Positions 15,567-24,637 of a stretch of 64,000 nucleotides of DNA are shown piece by piece. Numbering within the stretch: the first letter of the stretch is position 1; each line of letters starts with the position of its first letter. Source of the DNA: Lachnospiraceae bacterium (GTDB taxonomy: Bacteria; Bacillota; Clostridia; Lachnospirales; Lachnospiraceae); the NCBI GenBank assembly GCA_029006155.1, contig JAQXGF010000008.1:60111-124110 (forward strand). The letters run 5' to 3'. Both the position numbers and the translations under genes were made by a program. The notes below the pieces were generated by a model. It made no database searches. It was not told the origin of the DNA and saw nothing but the letters and a program-made list of their open reading frames with translations.

Positions 15567-16931
15567 ATGAAATTAAAGACAACACTGAATGGACATGTAT
15601 ATCAGTTCAAGGATATCAAAGATGTGCTGGCAAAGGCAAATGAGCCGAAGGCAGCGGACCGTCTGCAGGGAATTGCAGCGGAGGATGAGTCAGAGCGTGT
15701 GGCGGCGAAAGTCGTACTCTCTGAGATGACGATCGGGGACATTGTGGAAAATCCGACGGTGCCGTATGAGAAGGATGAGGTGACACGTGTCAATATCGAC
15801 GGCATGAATAAGAAGACGTACAGCCAGATGAAGAATACGACGCTGGGCGAGTTCCGTGAGCAGATCCTCCGTTATGAGACGACCGAAGATGACCTGAAGC
15901 GGATGTCCCGCGGGATCAACGGCGAGGTCGCAGCGGCAGTGGCGAAGCTGATGGGGGCGATGGATCTTGTATATGCAGGCAGCAAAATGCACGTGACGAC
16001 ACGCTGTAACACGGAGATCGGCCAGCCGGGCACGCTTTCCTACCGCCTGCAGGCAAACAGCACGACGGATAATCCGGAGACGATCCTTCTCGGCGTTATG
16101 GAGGGAATTACATACGGCGCAGGGGATGCCTGCCTTGGTATCAACCCGGTAGAGGATAACTACGAGAGTACGAACCGAATCGCGCAGAAGCTCTACGAGT
16201 TTATGATGAAAAATGAGATCCCGACGCAGCTGACCGTGCTTTCCCACATTACGACACAGATGGATGCCTTAAAGCGTGGCACGCCGCTCTCTATGGTATT
16301 CCAGTCGATCGCAGGAACTCAGAAGGCGAATGACAACTTTGGCGTGAGCAAGAGCCTGCTGCACGAGGCATATCAGATCGCATTTGAGCACGGCATCAGT
16401 TCCGGCCCGAATCTTCTGTACTTCGAGACCGGCCAGGGCTCTGAGGTGACGATCAACTGTGACGAGGGCGTGGATGAATTGACACTGGAAGGCAGAAAAT
16501 ATGGCTTTGCGCGTTATTTCCGTCCGTTTATGCTGAACAATGTATCCGGATTTATCGGGCCGGAGACGATTTACGATGGAAAAGAAATGCTCCGTGCAAA
16601 TCTGGAAGATCACTTTATGGGGAAACTGCTTGGCCTTCCGATGGGCATGGCTCCGTGCTTTACGAACCATACGCCGATCAATATAGACGATCAGCAGATG
16701 GCGACCATGCTGCTGGCACTGTCCGGGGCAAACTACTACATGGGCGTTCCGATGGGGGACGATGTCATGCTGGCTTATCAGGATACGAGCTTCCACGATG
16801 ACGCGGTACTGCGTGATTTGACACATCGGACACCGGCACCGGAGTTCCATAAATGGATGATGAAAAAAGGGCTGATGGATGAGACTGGAAAACTGACCCC
16901 GCTGGCGGGCGATGCATCTATCTTTTTATAA
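15567..16931 (+). CDS. eutB: ethanolamine ammonia-lyase heavy chain
   Basis: Catalytic large subunit of the adenosylcobalamin-dependent lyase converting ethanolamine to acetaldehyde and ammonia. 454 aa, full length, TIM-barrel enzyme. Characteristic segments include LGDACLGINPVEDN-like (here GAGDACLGINPVED), GISSGPNLLYFETGQGSE and the C-terminal YMGVPMGDDVMLAYQDTSFHD. ATG with GGAAGG 9 nt upstream, 3 nt after the orphan ANTAR gene and followed by eutC after 17 nt. Function requires B12, a link to the putative corrinoid uptake operon at 58-64 kb. Confidence 0.96.
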   Translation: MKLKTTLNGHVYQFKDIKDVLAKANEPKAADRLQGIAAEDESERVAAKVVLSEMTIGDIVENPTVPYEKDEVTRVNIDGMNKKTYSQMKNTTLGEFREQILRYETTEDDLKRMSRGINGEVAAAVAKLMGAMDLVYAGSKMHVTTRCNTEIGQPGTLSYRLQANSTTDNPETILLGVMEGITYGAGDACLGINPVEDNYESTNRIAQKLYEFMMKNEIPTQLTVLSHITTQMDALKRGTPLSMVFQSIAGTQKANDNFGVSKSLLHEAYQIAFEHGISSGPNLLYFETGQGSEVTINCDEGVDELTLEGRKYGFARYFRPFMLNNVSGFIGPETIYDGKEMLRANLEDHFMGKLLGLPMGMAPCFTNHTPINIDDQQMATMLLALSGANYYMGVPMGDDVMLAYQDTSFHDDAVLRDLTHRTPAPEFHKWMMKKGLMDETGKLTPLAGDASIFL

Positions 16932-16948
16932 ATCGGAGGAGGAACATC

Positions 16949-17824
16949 ATGAACGAAGAACAGATCAGACAGTTAGTGGCAGAAGTGATAAAAAGTATTC
17001 ATGAGCAGAGCGAAGCAGCACCGGAGGAGATGAAGAAATCCGGTCCGGTGATCGATGATGGCATGATTCCCGATGTCCGGGAGGATGACTACAGAAGCTA
17101 TATCGATATTCCGGATGCGGCAAATCCGGAGGAGTTCCTGCGTATTAAAAAACAGACCGATGCGCGGATCGGTCTCGGACGGTGCGGCAACCGCTATACG
17201 ACGAAAGCATATTTGCGCCTGCTGGCAGACCATGCGGGTGCACTGGATGCAGTCATGAGTGAGGCGCCGGAGCATCTCGTGGAGGAGAACCACCTGCTTC
17301 CGGTACAGACACTCTGCAGAGATAAAAACGAGTACATGTCCCGCCCGGACCTTGGACGGCAGTTCTCTGATGAGATGAAGCAGAAAATGAAAGATGCCTG
17401 CATCAAAGATGCGGATGTACAGATCATCCTCTCCGAGGGACTTTCCAGTACTGCAATGGAGCGGAACACGAACGATCTGCTGGCTTCTTTGCAGCAGGGG
17501 TTAAAGCTCGAGGAACTTTCCGTCGGTACACCGATCTATGTAAAATATTCCCGCGTACCGGCGATGGATGTGATCACAGAGATTACACATGCAAAAGTAA
17601 CGATCATGCTGATCGGTGAGCGTCCTGGTATGTCTACCTATGCATCGTTAAGTGCTTACATGACCTACAATGGCTATGTCGGCATCCCGGAGGCCGCACG
17701 CAATGTAGTTTCCAACATTCATGCAGGCGGTATCAATCCGATAGAAGCAGGCGCGCACATCGCATCTGTCGCACGAAAGATGATGGAGCAGAAAGCATCC
17801 GGAACGGATCTGCAGCTGTTCTGA
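16949..17824 (+). CDS. eutC: ethanolamine ammonia-lyase light chain
   Basis: Small subunit that completes the cobalamin-binding cleft of EutBC. 291 aa from ATG with CGGAGGAGGAAC upstream. N-terminal ~70 residues are a variable, charged extension; the core begins at ARIGLGRCGNRYTT and contains the conserved VQIILSEGLSSTAM and LIGERPGMSTYASLSAYMTYN cobalamin-contact segments and the NIHAGGINPIEAGAHI near the end. Last recognisable eut gene; genes for aldehyde dehydrogenase, other shell proteins, EutT and the EutH permease are not in the window. Confidence 0.95.
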   Translation: MNEEQIRQLVAEVIKSIHEQSEAAPEEMKKSGPVIDDGMIPDVREDDYRSYIDIPDAANPEEFLRIKKQTDARIGLGRCGNRYTTKAYLRLLADHAGALDAVMSEAPEHLVEENHLLPVQTLCRDKNEYMSRPDLGRQFSDEMKQKMKDACIKDADVQIILSEGLSSTAMERNTNDLLASLQQGLKLEELSVGTPIYVKYSRVPAMDVITEITHAKVTIMLIGERPGMSTYASLSAYMTYNGYVGIPEAARNVVSNIHAGGINPIEAGAHIASVARKMMEQKASGTDLQLF

Positions 17825-17896
17825 TAAAATAAAAATACTTTACAGTAGTGGGAAAATGTGATAAAATAGTTCCCGCAATTGAACAGCGAACTTTGG

Positions 17897-17962
17897 TATA
17901 ATTGGAAACGACACATGTGTGCTTTGCTCACTGATAACGAACAACACACATGTGTTTTTTTG
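17897..17962 (+). promoter_or_regulatory. extended -10 promoter followed by leader terminator/palindrome
   Basis: TGGTATAAT (extended -10, 17894-17902), then ACACATGTGTG (17911) pairing perfectly with CACACATGTGT (17945-17955) and TTTTTTT. The hairpin would terminate transcripts about 35 bp before the downstream gene. ACACATGTGT is itself a palindrome and occurs twice, so it could also be a protein operator. Confidence 0.65.
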
Positions 17963-17992
17963 CGCTCATTTATCAAAAAGGAGAGTACAATT

Positions 17993-18457
17993 ATGCAAAA
18001 GTCAAAGTTACAGAACATTCTTTTTACCATCGTGATGGCGTTTGTCATGGTGTATGCCATGGTATGCTACAACATCGCGCTCGACAAAGGCCAGATGTCG
18101 AATCAGATTTTTCTCATTGCCTTTCATGAGATGCCGATCATGTGGCCGATTGCCTGCATTCTGGAGTATTTTGTGATTGAAAAGTTGGCCGCAAAGCTGG
18201 CGTTCCGGATCGTTACCCCGCAGGAACGACCGGTTTTTATCACGCTTGCGATCTCTACCATGATCGTCTGCCTGATGTGTCCGATCATGAGTTTTATCGC
18301 GACCCTGCTCTTTATGAATCCGGGCAAAGAGATCATCGCGCTCTGGCTGCAGAAAACCACGATGAACTTTCCGATGGCACTTTGCTGGCAGATCTTCTTC
18401 GCCGGCCCGGGCGTGCGGAATTTCTTCCGTCTGTTTGAGGGAAAAAAGCAGGCATAA
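17993..18457 (+). CDS. DUF2798 family membrane protein
   Basis: 154-aa integral membrane protein. Start at ATG 17993 (AAAAAGGAGAGTACAATT upstream); the track TTG at 17879 runs through the leader hairpin. Predicted transmembrane segments near residues 8-28, 40-62, 78-103 and 120-140; family hallmarks are NxxM/HEMPIMWPIACILEYFVIEKLA and CPIMSFIATLL. Function of DUF2798 is unknown. It has its own promoter with a terminator-type leader, so it is regulated independently of the eut genes. Confidence 0.8.
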   Translation: MQKSKLQNILFTIVMAFVMVYAMVCYNIALDKGQMSNQIFLIAFHEMPIMWPIACILEYFVIEKLAAKLAFRIVTPQERPVFITLAISTMIVCLMCPIMSFIATLLFMNPGKEIIALWLQKTTMNFPMALCWQIFFAGPGVRNFFRLFEGKKQA

Positions 18458-18521
18458 AAAACAGAAATCCGGGCAGACTGAGCAGGAAAGAACATGATCT
18501 GAGTCTGTACGGAGGTGTGAC

Positions 18522-18959
18522 ATGATCGAAAACGATACGATCCGCCTGCTCCGGGTCTGCGATTCCGGAGTGAAGATGGGCATTCTCTCCATCAACGATG
18601 TAGTGAATCAGGTGGAGGATGACAAACTGGCAAAGACGCTCAAAAAGAGCCGGGAAAAGCATGAAAAGCTGGACGGTGAGATCAACAAGATCCTTGCTGA
18701 ATACCATGACGACGGGAAAGAGCCCGGCACGATGGCGCGCGGTATGTCGTGGATCAAGACCGGCGTCAAGATGGCGGTCGATCCATCCGATGCCACGATC
18801 GCAGACCTGATGACAGACGGTTGTCACATGGGCTGCAAATCCCTTCAGAAATACCTCAACGAATACCCCGCCGCCGAGAATCGTGTAAAGCACATCGCGG
18901 AGGAACTGATCGAGGTGGAAGAAGAGATGGTGGAGGAGATGAAGGAGTATCTGAGATAG
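18522..18959 (+). CDS. small helical protein, DUF2383/ferritin-like layout
   Basis: 145 aa, start ATG with ACGGAGGTGTGAC upstream. Almost entirely helical and charged, no signal peptide. The order (helix, 'LAKTLKKSREKHEKLDGEINKIL' helix, G-rich turn with MARGMSWIKTGVKMAV, 'IADLMTDGCHMGCKSL' helix, C-terminal Glu-rich helix) resembles the four-helix PA2169/DUF2383 ferritin-like family, but the match is by pattern only. Two Cys (CHMGC) and several His/Glu could bind metal. Might be co-transcribed with the DUF2798 gene. Confidence 0.55.
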   Translation: MIENDTIRLLRVCDSGVKMGILSINDVVNQVEDDKLAKTLKKSREKHEKLDGEINKILAEYHDDGKEPGTMARGMSWIKTGVKMAVDPSDATIADLMTDGCHMGCKSLQKYLNEYPAAENRVKHIAEELIEVEEEMVEEMKEYLR

Positions 18960-18975
18960 AATCAAAAACGACGCA

Positions 18976-19005
18976 GAAGGCAGGTCTGAGAGGATCTGCC
19001 TTTTT
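18976..19005 (+). terminator. intrinsic terminator between convergent genes
   Basis: AGAAGGCAGGTC/GATCTGCC-type stem followed by TTTTT, after the small helical protein. Confidence 0.7.
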
Positions 19006-19069
19006 GCGTATTCTGAAATTATTAATTAAGAAACAGTACAATGCAAACCAGACAAAAAAATTTTCGTTG

Positions 19070-19909
19070 TCAGCCTGCCCTGTTCGCATCCGTATTTGCA
19101 AGGTACGCCATCGTCCCGTCGAACACCGCCTGCACGACCTGATCCTGATACATATCCTGCTGTAGCTTTTCTTCTTCCTGCGGATTAGACAGGAATCCGC
19201 ACTCCACGATGACCGTCGTCCCCTCTGAACGCTTCAGGATGTAATAGCTTCCATTGCCTTTGTGGACTCTTGGACGGGCGATGGAAAGCTCGGTGTTCAG
19301 GCTGTCCTGAATGCATTTGGCGAGTGCTTCTCCGTCAGCGGAGTGCTCATAAAAGAATACCTGTGGGCCACAGATGGCCGGATCCTGATAGCTGTTCTGG
19401 TGGATGCTGAGTGTCAGAATCGGCTGCTCTTTGGCAATGATGGCGACACGGCGTTGCATATCCTGCGCTTTTTTGTGGGAGGAGTCTGCATCGTAAAGTC
19501 CGTCCTCTGTCTCGCGGGTCAGGACGACACGGTAGCCGGCATCGGTGAAAAGCCCGGCCAGTTTCTTTGCATAGACAAGGTTCAGCACCTTTTCCGTAAT
19601 TCCGCTGCTTCCGGTCATGCCCGGGTCGTCTCCGCCATGTCCCGGATCGAGGACGATCGTTCCTTTTCCGGAATCGCCGGAGTTCGAAGTGCGGGAAGTC
19701 TGATCCTGCGCAGACACGGGAGTCAGTGCTGGATCGTCGGACGCATCCTGCCGGGCAGAGAATCTTGGAAGAAAAAAGGCGCCAAGGAGCAGGACGGCCA
19801 GCATCCCATACTGCATAATTTTTTCGATAAAAGCTCTTTGATGGTTACGCAACTCGTATCCTGCCTTTGTTTGAAAGTCAGTATCATGTATATGAAGTGG
19901 GTATTCCAT
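19070..19909 (-). CDS. N-acetylmuramoyl-L-alanine amidase (Amidase_3, CwlD-like)
   Basis: Membrane-anchored zinc amidase cutting the glycan-peptide bond of peptidoglycan. 279 aa: N-terminal anchor MLAVLLLGAFFLP (residues ~36-48), Ser/Thr-rich linker, then the catalytic domain with zinc His in VLDPGHGGDDPG, Glu in GITEKVLNL, His in LTLSIHQNSY and the catalytic Glu in VIVECGFLSN. All ligands are present. The start is uncertain: ATG 19909 lacks a clear RBS, while a TTG about 19 codons later has AGGA at good distance. Short CwlD-like enzymes act in spore cortex maturation; that role is inferred. Confidence 0.88.
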   Translation of the reverse strand: MEYPLHIHDTDFQTKAGYELRNHQRAFIEKIMQYGMLAVLLLGAFFLPRFSARQDASDDPALTPVSAQDQTSRTSNSGDSGKGTIVLDPGHGGDDPGMTGSSGITEKVLNLVYAKKLAGLFTDAGYRVVLTRETEDGLYDADSSHKKAQDMQRRVAIIAKEQPILTLSIHQNSYQDPAICGPQVFFYEHSADGEALAKCIQDSLNTELSIARPRVHKGNGSYYILKRSEGTTVIVECGFLSNPQEEEKLQQDMYQDQVVQAVFDGTMAYLANTDANRAG

Positions 19910-19964
19910 TCAGAACAGAAGTGCATATGTGTCAGGAAAACCACGTGTTTTTCTGTAAAAGCTA

Positions 19965-19973
19965 TGTTATAAT
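19965..19973 (+). promoter_or_regulatory. extended -10 promoter of lnpA
   Basis: TGTTATAAT (extended -10) about 64 bp before the start; the -35 region is weak. Confidence 0.5.
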
Positions 19974-20036
19974 AGTTGTGTATGCCTGCACAGGTAAAAT
20001 TAGGGTGTAACGAAATTATGGAGAAGGAGATACGAG

Positions 20037-22214
20037 ATGGCAGACAGAAAACGAGGACGGGTAACGATCCCGACGGATATTGATGTAGTACCGCAGACAC
20101 TGGAACTCTTAGACCGCTGGGGGGCGGATGCGATCCGGGACTGCGACGGAACGGAATTTCCGGAGACATTAAAGCAGACGGATGCGAAGGTGTATGCGAC
20201 TTACTATACGACGCGCAAAGACAATGCCTGGGCGAAGGCGAATCCGGATGAGGTGCAGCAGTGCTATATCATGACTGCATTTTACACGGCGGAACACGAC
20301 ACGCTTGCGATTCCGCTGATGAAGGGGATCAGCCCGGAGCTTTTGATGGTAAATACGCGGGATGATATCAAGCGCTGGTGGGAGGTCATGGACCGCACGG
20401 CGGGGGTACCGCTGCCGCCCAAGGCGTGGCACTATGAGGAATCAGATGGCTGTGTCCATATTTTGGAGCCGGTGGCATATCACGAGTACACGGTGAGCTT
20501 TCTGGCTTATCTGATCTGGGATCCGGTACACATGTACAATGCCGTAGTCAATGAGTGGAAAAATTTTGAGCATCAGATCACATTTGACGTGCGTCAGCCG
20601 AAAACGCATGAGTACACGATCCGACGGCTGCGAAAGTTTATCGAAGAACATCCATATGTGGATGTCATCCGCTTTACGACCTTTTTCCATCAGTTTACCC
20701 TTGTGTTTGATGAACTGAAACGGGAAAAATATGTGGACTGGTATGGATATTCGGCGTCGGTTTCCCCGTACATTCTGGAAAAATTTGAGCGGGAAGCAGG
20801 CTACCGTTTTCGACCGGAATTTATCATCGATCAGGGTTACTACAACAATCAGTATCGCGTGCCGAGTAAGGAATATCTGGACTTTGTGGCATTTCAGCGC
20901 CGGGAGGTTGCGTCTCTGGTGAAAGAGCTCGTCGAGGTGACGCATGAGATGGGGAAAGAAGCGATGATGTTCCTTGGCGACCACTGGATCGGCACGGAAC
21001 CATTTATGGATGAATTTCGATCGACCGGAGTGGATGCGGTCGTCGGAAGTGTCGGCAATGGCTCGACCCTGCGGCTGATCTCAGATATTCCGGGCGTGAA
21101 ATACACGGAAGGGCGGCTTCTGCCGTATTTCTTCCCGGATACCTTCCACGAAGGCGGAGATCCGGTAAAGGAGGCAAAGGAGAACTGGGTGACAGCCCGC
21201 CGGGCGATCCTGCGCAAACCAATCGATCGAATTGGATATGGTGGCTATCTGAAGCTGGCCTGCGACTTCCCGGAGTTTCTGGATTATGTGGAGAGCGTCT
21301 GCAACGAATTCCGTGAACTGTATGAAAACATCCGTGGGACGGAGGCATTCTGCTTTAAAAAGGTGGCAGTCTTGAACAGCTGGGGAAAAATGCGCGCATG
21401 GGGCTGCCATATGGTGCACCATGCCCTGTACCAGAAGCAGAATTACAGCTACGCCGGCGTGATTGAGGCGTTGTCCGGAGCACCGTTTGATGTCTCCTTC
21501 CTGTCTTTTGATGAAATTCGAAGGGATCCGTCTGTGCTGGATGCGGTCGATGTGCTGATCAATGTCGGGGACGGCGATACCGCGCATACCGGGGGCGCAG
21601 TGTGGGAGGATCCGGCGATTACCGCTGCGATCCGGGGATTTATTTGCCAGGGCGGAGGCTTCATCGGGATCGGAGAGCCGTCCGGGCATCAGTATCAGGG
21701 ACATTATCTGCAGCTGGCATCGGCACTTGGCGTGGAGAAGGAGACCGGATTTACACTTGGATATGACAAGTACAACTGGGAGGAGCATCGGGATCATTTC
21801 ATTCTCGCGGACTGTGCAGGCGAGGTCGATTTTGGCGAAGGAAAGAAAAATATGTATGCACTGGAAGGCACAGAAATCCTGATACAGCGGGAGAAAGAGG
21901 TGCAGATGGCGGTACATCCGTTTGGAGAGGGACGCACGGTCTATATTTCCGGGCTTCCGTACAGCTTTGAAAACAGCCGGATTCTGCACCGGGCGATCCT
22001 GTTCGCCGCGCACGGGGAAGAGGAGCTGCATCAGTGGTTTTCTGCGAACTGCCATGTAGATGTGCATGCATACGTGAAAAATGGAAAGTACTGTGTGGTC
22101 AATAATACGTATGAACCGCAGACAACGACGGTATATACGGGGGATGGCAGCAGCTTTGCGTTGACGCTTGCCGCAAATGAGATCCGATGGTACGAGATCC
22201 GAGAAGGAGAATAA
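20037..22214 (+). CDS. lnpA: 1,3-beta-galactosyl-N-acetylhexosamine phosphorylase (GH112)
   Basis: Cytosolic phosphorylase splitting galacto-N-biose (mucin core) and lacto-N-biose (milk oligosaccharides) to galactose-1-phosphate and the HexNAc. 725 aa, full length. N-terminal TIM barrel begins RGRVTIPTDIDVVPQTLELLDRWGADAIRDCDGTEFP, where the GH112 acid Asp-Cys-Asp region is recognisable; the middle holds LGDHWIGTEPF and the amidotransferase-like beta/alpha domain GGGFIGIGEPSGHQYQGHYLQLA; a beta-sandwich domain closes the protein. AGAAGGAGATACGAG RBS. It stands alone: no N-acetylhexosamine kinase or GNB transporter next door. Confidence 0.93.
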   Translation: MADRKRGRVTIPTDIDVVPQTLELLDRWGADAIRDCDGTEFPETLKQTDAKVYATYYTTRKDNAWAKANPDEVQQCYIMTAFYTAEHDTLAIPLMKGISPELLMVNTRDDIKRWWEVMDRTAGVPLPPKAWHYEESDGCVHILEPVAYHEYTVSFLAYLIWDPVHMYNAVVNEWKNFEHQITFDVRQPKTHEYTIRRLRKFIEEHPYVDVIRFTTFFHQFTLVFDELKREKYVDWYGYSASVSPYILEKFEREAGYRFRPEFIIDQGYYNNQYRVPSKEYLDFVAFQRREVASLVKELVEVTHEMGKEAMMFLGDHWIGTEPFMDEFRSTGVDAVVGSVGNGSTLRLISDIPGVKYTEGRLLPYFFPDTFHEGGDPVKEAKENWVTARRAILRKPIDRIGYGGYLKLACDFPEFLDYVESVCNEFRELYENIRGTEAFCFKKVAVLNSWGKMRAWGCHMVHHALYQKQNYSYAGVIEALSGAPFDVSFLSFDEIRRDPSVLDAVDVLINVGDGDTAHTGGAVWEDPAITAAIRGFICQGGGFIGIGEPSGHQYQGHYLQLASALGVEKETGFTLGYDKYNWEEHRDHFILADCAGEVDFGEGKKNMYALEGTEILIQREKEVQMAVHPFGEGRTVYISGLPYSFENSRILHRAILFAAHGEEELHQWFSANCHVDVHAYVKNGKYCVVNNTYEPQTTTVYTGDGSSFALTLAANEIRWYEIREGE

Positions 22215-22220
22215 AGGAAC

Positions 22221-23150
22221 ATGGAGGAACGATATTTTGCTCTGTTGATTGACGCGGACAATGTGTCTGCAAAATATATCACGCCCATTCTGACAGAGCT
22301 TTCCAAATATGGCGTGATTACCTACAAGCGCATTTACGGGGACTGGACGAGTACCCTGCACTCTTCCTGGAAAGAAGAGCTGCTGACGAATTCCATTACG
22401 CCGATTCAGCAGTTCAGCTATACGACCGGGAAGAACGCGACCGATTCAGCGATGATTATCGATGCGATGGATATTCTGTATACGAATGATGTCAATGGAT
22501 TCTGCATTGTTTCGAGCGACAGCGATTTTACCCGCCTTGTGAGCCGTCTGCGCGAGAGCGGAAAGATGGTCATCGGAATGGGGGAGAACAAGACACCGGA
22601 GCCATTCCGCAAGGCATGTGACAAATTTACGATACTGGAGAACCTGATGCAGGAGCAGAATCCGGGGACGACGGACGCAGGTGTAACGCATGAGGGCTTA
22701 AGCCGGGAGAAAATCGAGGATGAGATCATCAAGATCGTGCTGGAAAATCAGGACAGTAACAAGGCGACCGGACTTGGTGAAGTCGGCAACCGCCTAGTCA
22801 GCCTGTATCCGGATTTTGATGTCCGAAGCTATGGCTACAATATGCTGTCCAAATTTCTGGAGCAGTTCTCCCGGATCCAGCTCGTGAAGCACGGTCATAT
22901 CATCAATGTGGCACTGCGGAAAAACGCAGGGCAGAAGGAAGTGATCGATGCCTATGTGCTGAATCTGGTGCGCAGTGCCGGAAAGGACGGTATGGAACTG
23001 AGCATGATCGGAAATAAAGTCTACGAGAAATACAAAGACTTCAAGATCCGCGACTACGGCTATGCGCAGTTCAACAAATATGTAAAAAGTCTGGACAAAA
23101 TCTGTGTGACGCAGGAGGGAGCCCAGATGATCGCGAGGTATGTAAAGTAA
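22221..23150 (+). CDS. NYN-domain putative RNase with two LOTUS/OST-HTH domains
   Basis: 309 aa, cytosolic. Residues 5-150 form a LabA/NYN PIN-like nuclease domain with the acidic residues in LLIDADN, ATDSAMIIDAMD and SSDSDFTRL. C-terminal half carries two OST-HTH/LOTUS-type modules (around 175-240 and 250-305), each ending in the repeated pattern 'FDVRSYGY..LSKFLEQF' and 'FKIRDYGYAQFNKYVKSL'. LOTUS modules bind RNA or RNA helicases, so the protein probably acts on RNA. It starts 6 nt after lnpA and its stop overlaps the MATE start (TAATG), an operon of unrelated functions. Confidence 0.88.
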   Translation: MEERYFALLIDADNVSAKYITPILTELSKYGVITYKRIYGDWTSTLHSSWKEELLTNSITPIQQFSYTTGKNATDSAMIIDAMDILYTNDVNGFCIVSSDSDFTRLVSRLRESGKMVIGMGENKTPEPFRKACDKFTILENLMQEQNPGTTDAGVTHEGLSREKIEDEIIKIVLENQDSNKATGLGEVGNRLVSLYPDFDVRSYGYNMLSKFLEQFSRIQLVKHGHIINVALRKNAGQKEVIDAYVLNLVRSAGKDGMELSMIGNKVYEKYKDFKIRDYGYAQFNKYVKSLDKICVTQEGAQMIARYVK

Positions 23151-24484
23151 TGGAAAATGAACTGTTTGAAAAAGCGCCGGTGCCGAAGGCATATGTTACG
23201 ATGGCACTTCCAGTCGTGCTGAGTATGGTCGTCAGTCTGATCTACAATATGGTCGATACCTTCTTCATCGCACGGACGCAGAATACGAATCTGGTGGCAG
23301 GTGTCTCCTTATGCGCGCCGATTTTTACTTTAATGATTGCACTGGGAGATATCTTTGGACTTGGTGGAAGCTCCGTGATCTCGCGACTGTTCGGGGAAAA
23401 GCGCGAAGAAGAAGGAAAACGGGTCAGCGGCTTTTGCTTTTACGCCGCAATCGTATGTGGCATAGTTGTGACGGTGCTGATGTTGGTATTTCAGGCACCG
23501 ATCCTGCGGCTGCTTGGCGCATCGGAAGACACGATGGAGTATGCGGCGCAGTATTATCGATATATGGCATATGGAGCGCCGTTTATCATCGTCTCGCTGA
23601 CGCCGAGCAATCTGATCCGGACAGAAGGACTCGCGGTACAGTCCATGGTGGCGACGGTCACCGGCTCGGTTGTGAATATCATTCTGGATCCGGTGTTTAT
23701 CTTTGGGCTTGGGATGGGAGCCGGAGGCGCAGCGATCGCCACAGTGCTTGGCAATGTGGCTACGGATGTTTTGCTCATCTATTTTGTGAAGACAAAGAGC
23801 CGCAAGCTGACGGTTTCACCGAAGCAGATCCGGATCGAGGCGGTGACGCTTAGCGGTATTCTGGCGATTGGCATTCCGGCGTCGATTACAAATATCATGC
23901 AGAGCTTCGGCATTACCCTGACGAACCGCTATCTCATACCGTATGGTACGGATAAGGTCGCATCGATGGGAATCGCTATGAAAGTCAATATGATTGTGGC
24001 CCTCGTCATGGTCGGTTTTGCGTTCGGCGCGCAGCCGCTGCTCGGCTATAATTATGGTGCGAAAAATACAAGGCGCCTGAAAGAGATTCTGCGGTTTGAC
24101 CTGATGGTGGAGATCGGCTTTTCGGTTATCGTGGCAACGATCCTTGCGCTGCTCGCTCCACAGATGGTCAATCTGTTCATGCACGATACCGCGATCATCG
24201 CATCCGGCAGCCTGATGCTGCGCTGCATGCTGATCTCGACGCCTCTGATCGGTGTCGTGCTCGTCTTTACGACGCTGTTTCAGGCAGAGGGCAAGGCCAT
24301 ACCGGCGCTCCTGCTCTCCATCAGCCGGCAGGGTGTGATCTTTGCCATCTGCATGGTTCTTCTTTCTTCCGTGCTGGGCTATCACGGTGTCATCTGTGCG
24401 CAGGCCGCTGCCGATGTGCTGACAGCGCTGCTGGCGATCGGGCTGTATGTGGGGACAGGGAAAAAGAAAAGTGCTGGTGATTGA
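23150..24484 (+). CDS. MATE family efflux transporter
   Basis: 444-aa multidrug and toxic compound extruder using an ion gradient to export cationic compounds. About 12 hydrophobic segments in two pseudo-symmetric halves; typical MATE segments PLVLSMVVSLIYNMVDTFFIAR-like near residue 20 (here PVVLSMVVSLIYNMVDTFFI), GLGGSSVISRLFGEK and, in the second half, GAQPLLGYNYGAKN. Overlaps the preceding gene by one base. Substrate unknown. Confidence 0.9.
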   Translation: MENELFEKAPVPKAYVTMALPVVLSMVVSLIYNMVDTFFIARTQNTNLVAGVSLCAPIFTLMIALGDIFGLGGSSVISRLFGEKREEEGKRVSGFCFYAAIVCGIVVTVLMLVFQAPILRLLGASEDTMEYAAQYYRYMAYGAPFIIVSLTPSNLIRTEGLAVQSMVATVTGSVVNIILDPVFIFGLGMGAGGAAIATVLGNVATDVLLIYFVKTKSRKLTVSPKQIRIEAVTLSGILAIGIPASITNIMQSFGITLTNRYLIPYGTDKVASMGIAMKVNMIVALVMVGFAFGAQPLLGYNYGAKNTRRLKEILRFDLMVEIGFSVIVATILALLAPQMVNLFMHDTAIIASGSLMLRCMLISTPLIGVVLVFTTLFQAEGKAIPALLLSISRQGVIFAICMVLLSSVLGYHGVICAQAAADVLTALLAIGLYVGTGKKKSAGD

Positions 24485-24531
24485 TGAGGCGATGTTCTTT
24501 GGCTGACAGAGATTGTTTGCTATGAAAAAGA

Positions 24532-24584
24532 AGATCCGCTCAGGGCAGAACAGGAAAATCTGTAAGCCTTGGGCGGATCTTTGT
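24532..24584 (+). terminator. terminator after the MATE gene
   Basis: AGATCCGC...GCGGATCT long stem with an internal CAGG/CCTT extension, then TTTG. Confidence 0.6.
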
Positions 24585-24637
24585 GACTCGAAAAACAATA
24601 AACAAATGATGATATAAAAATCAGGTGCGTGTTATGT

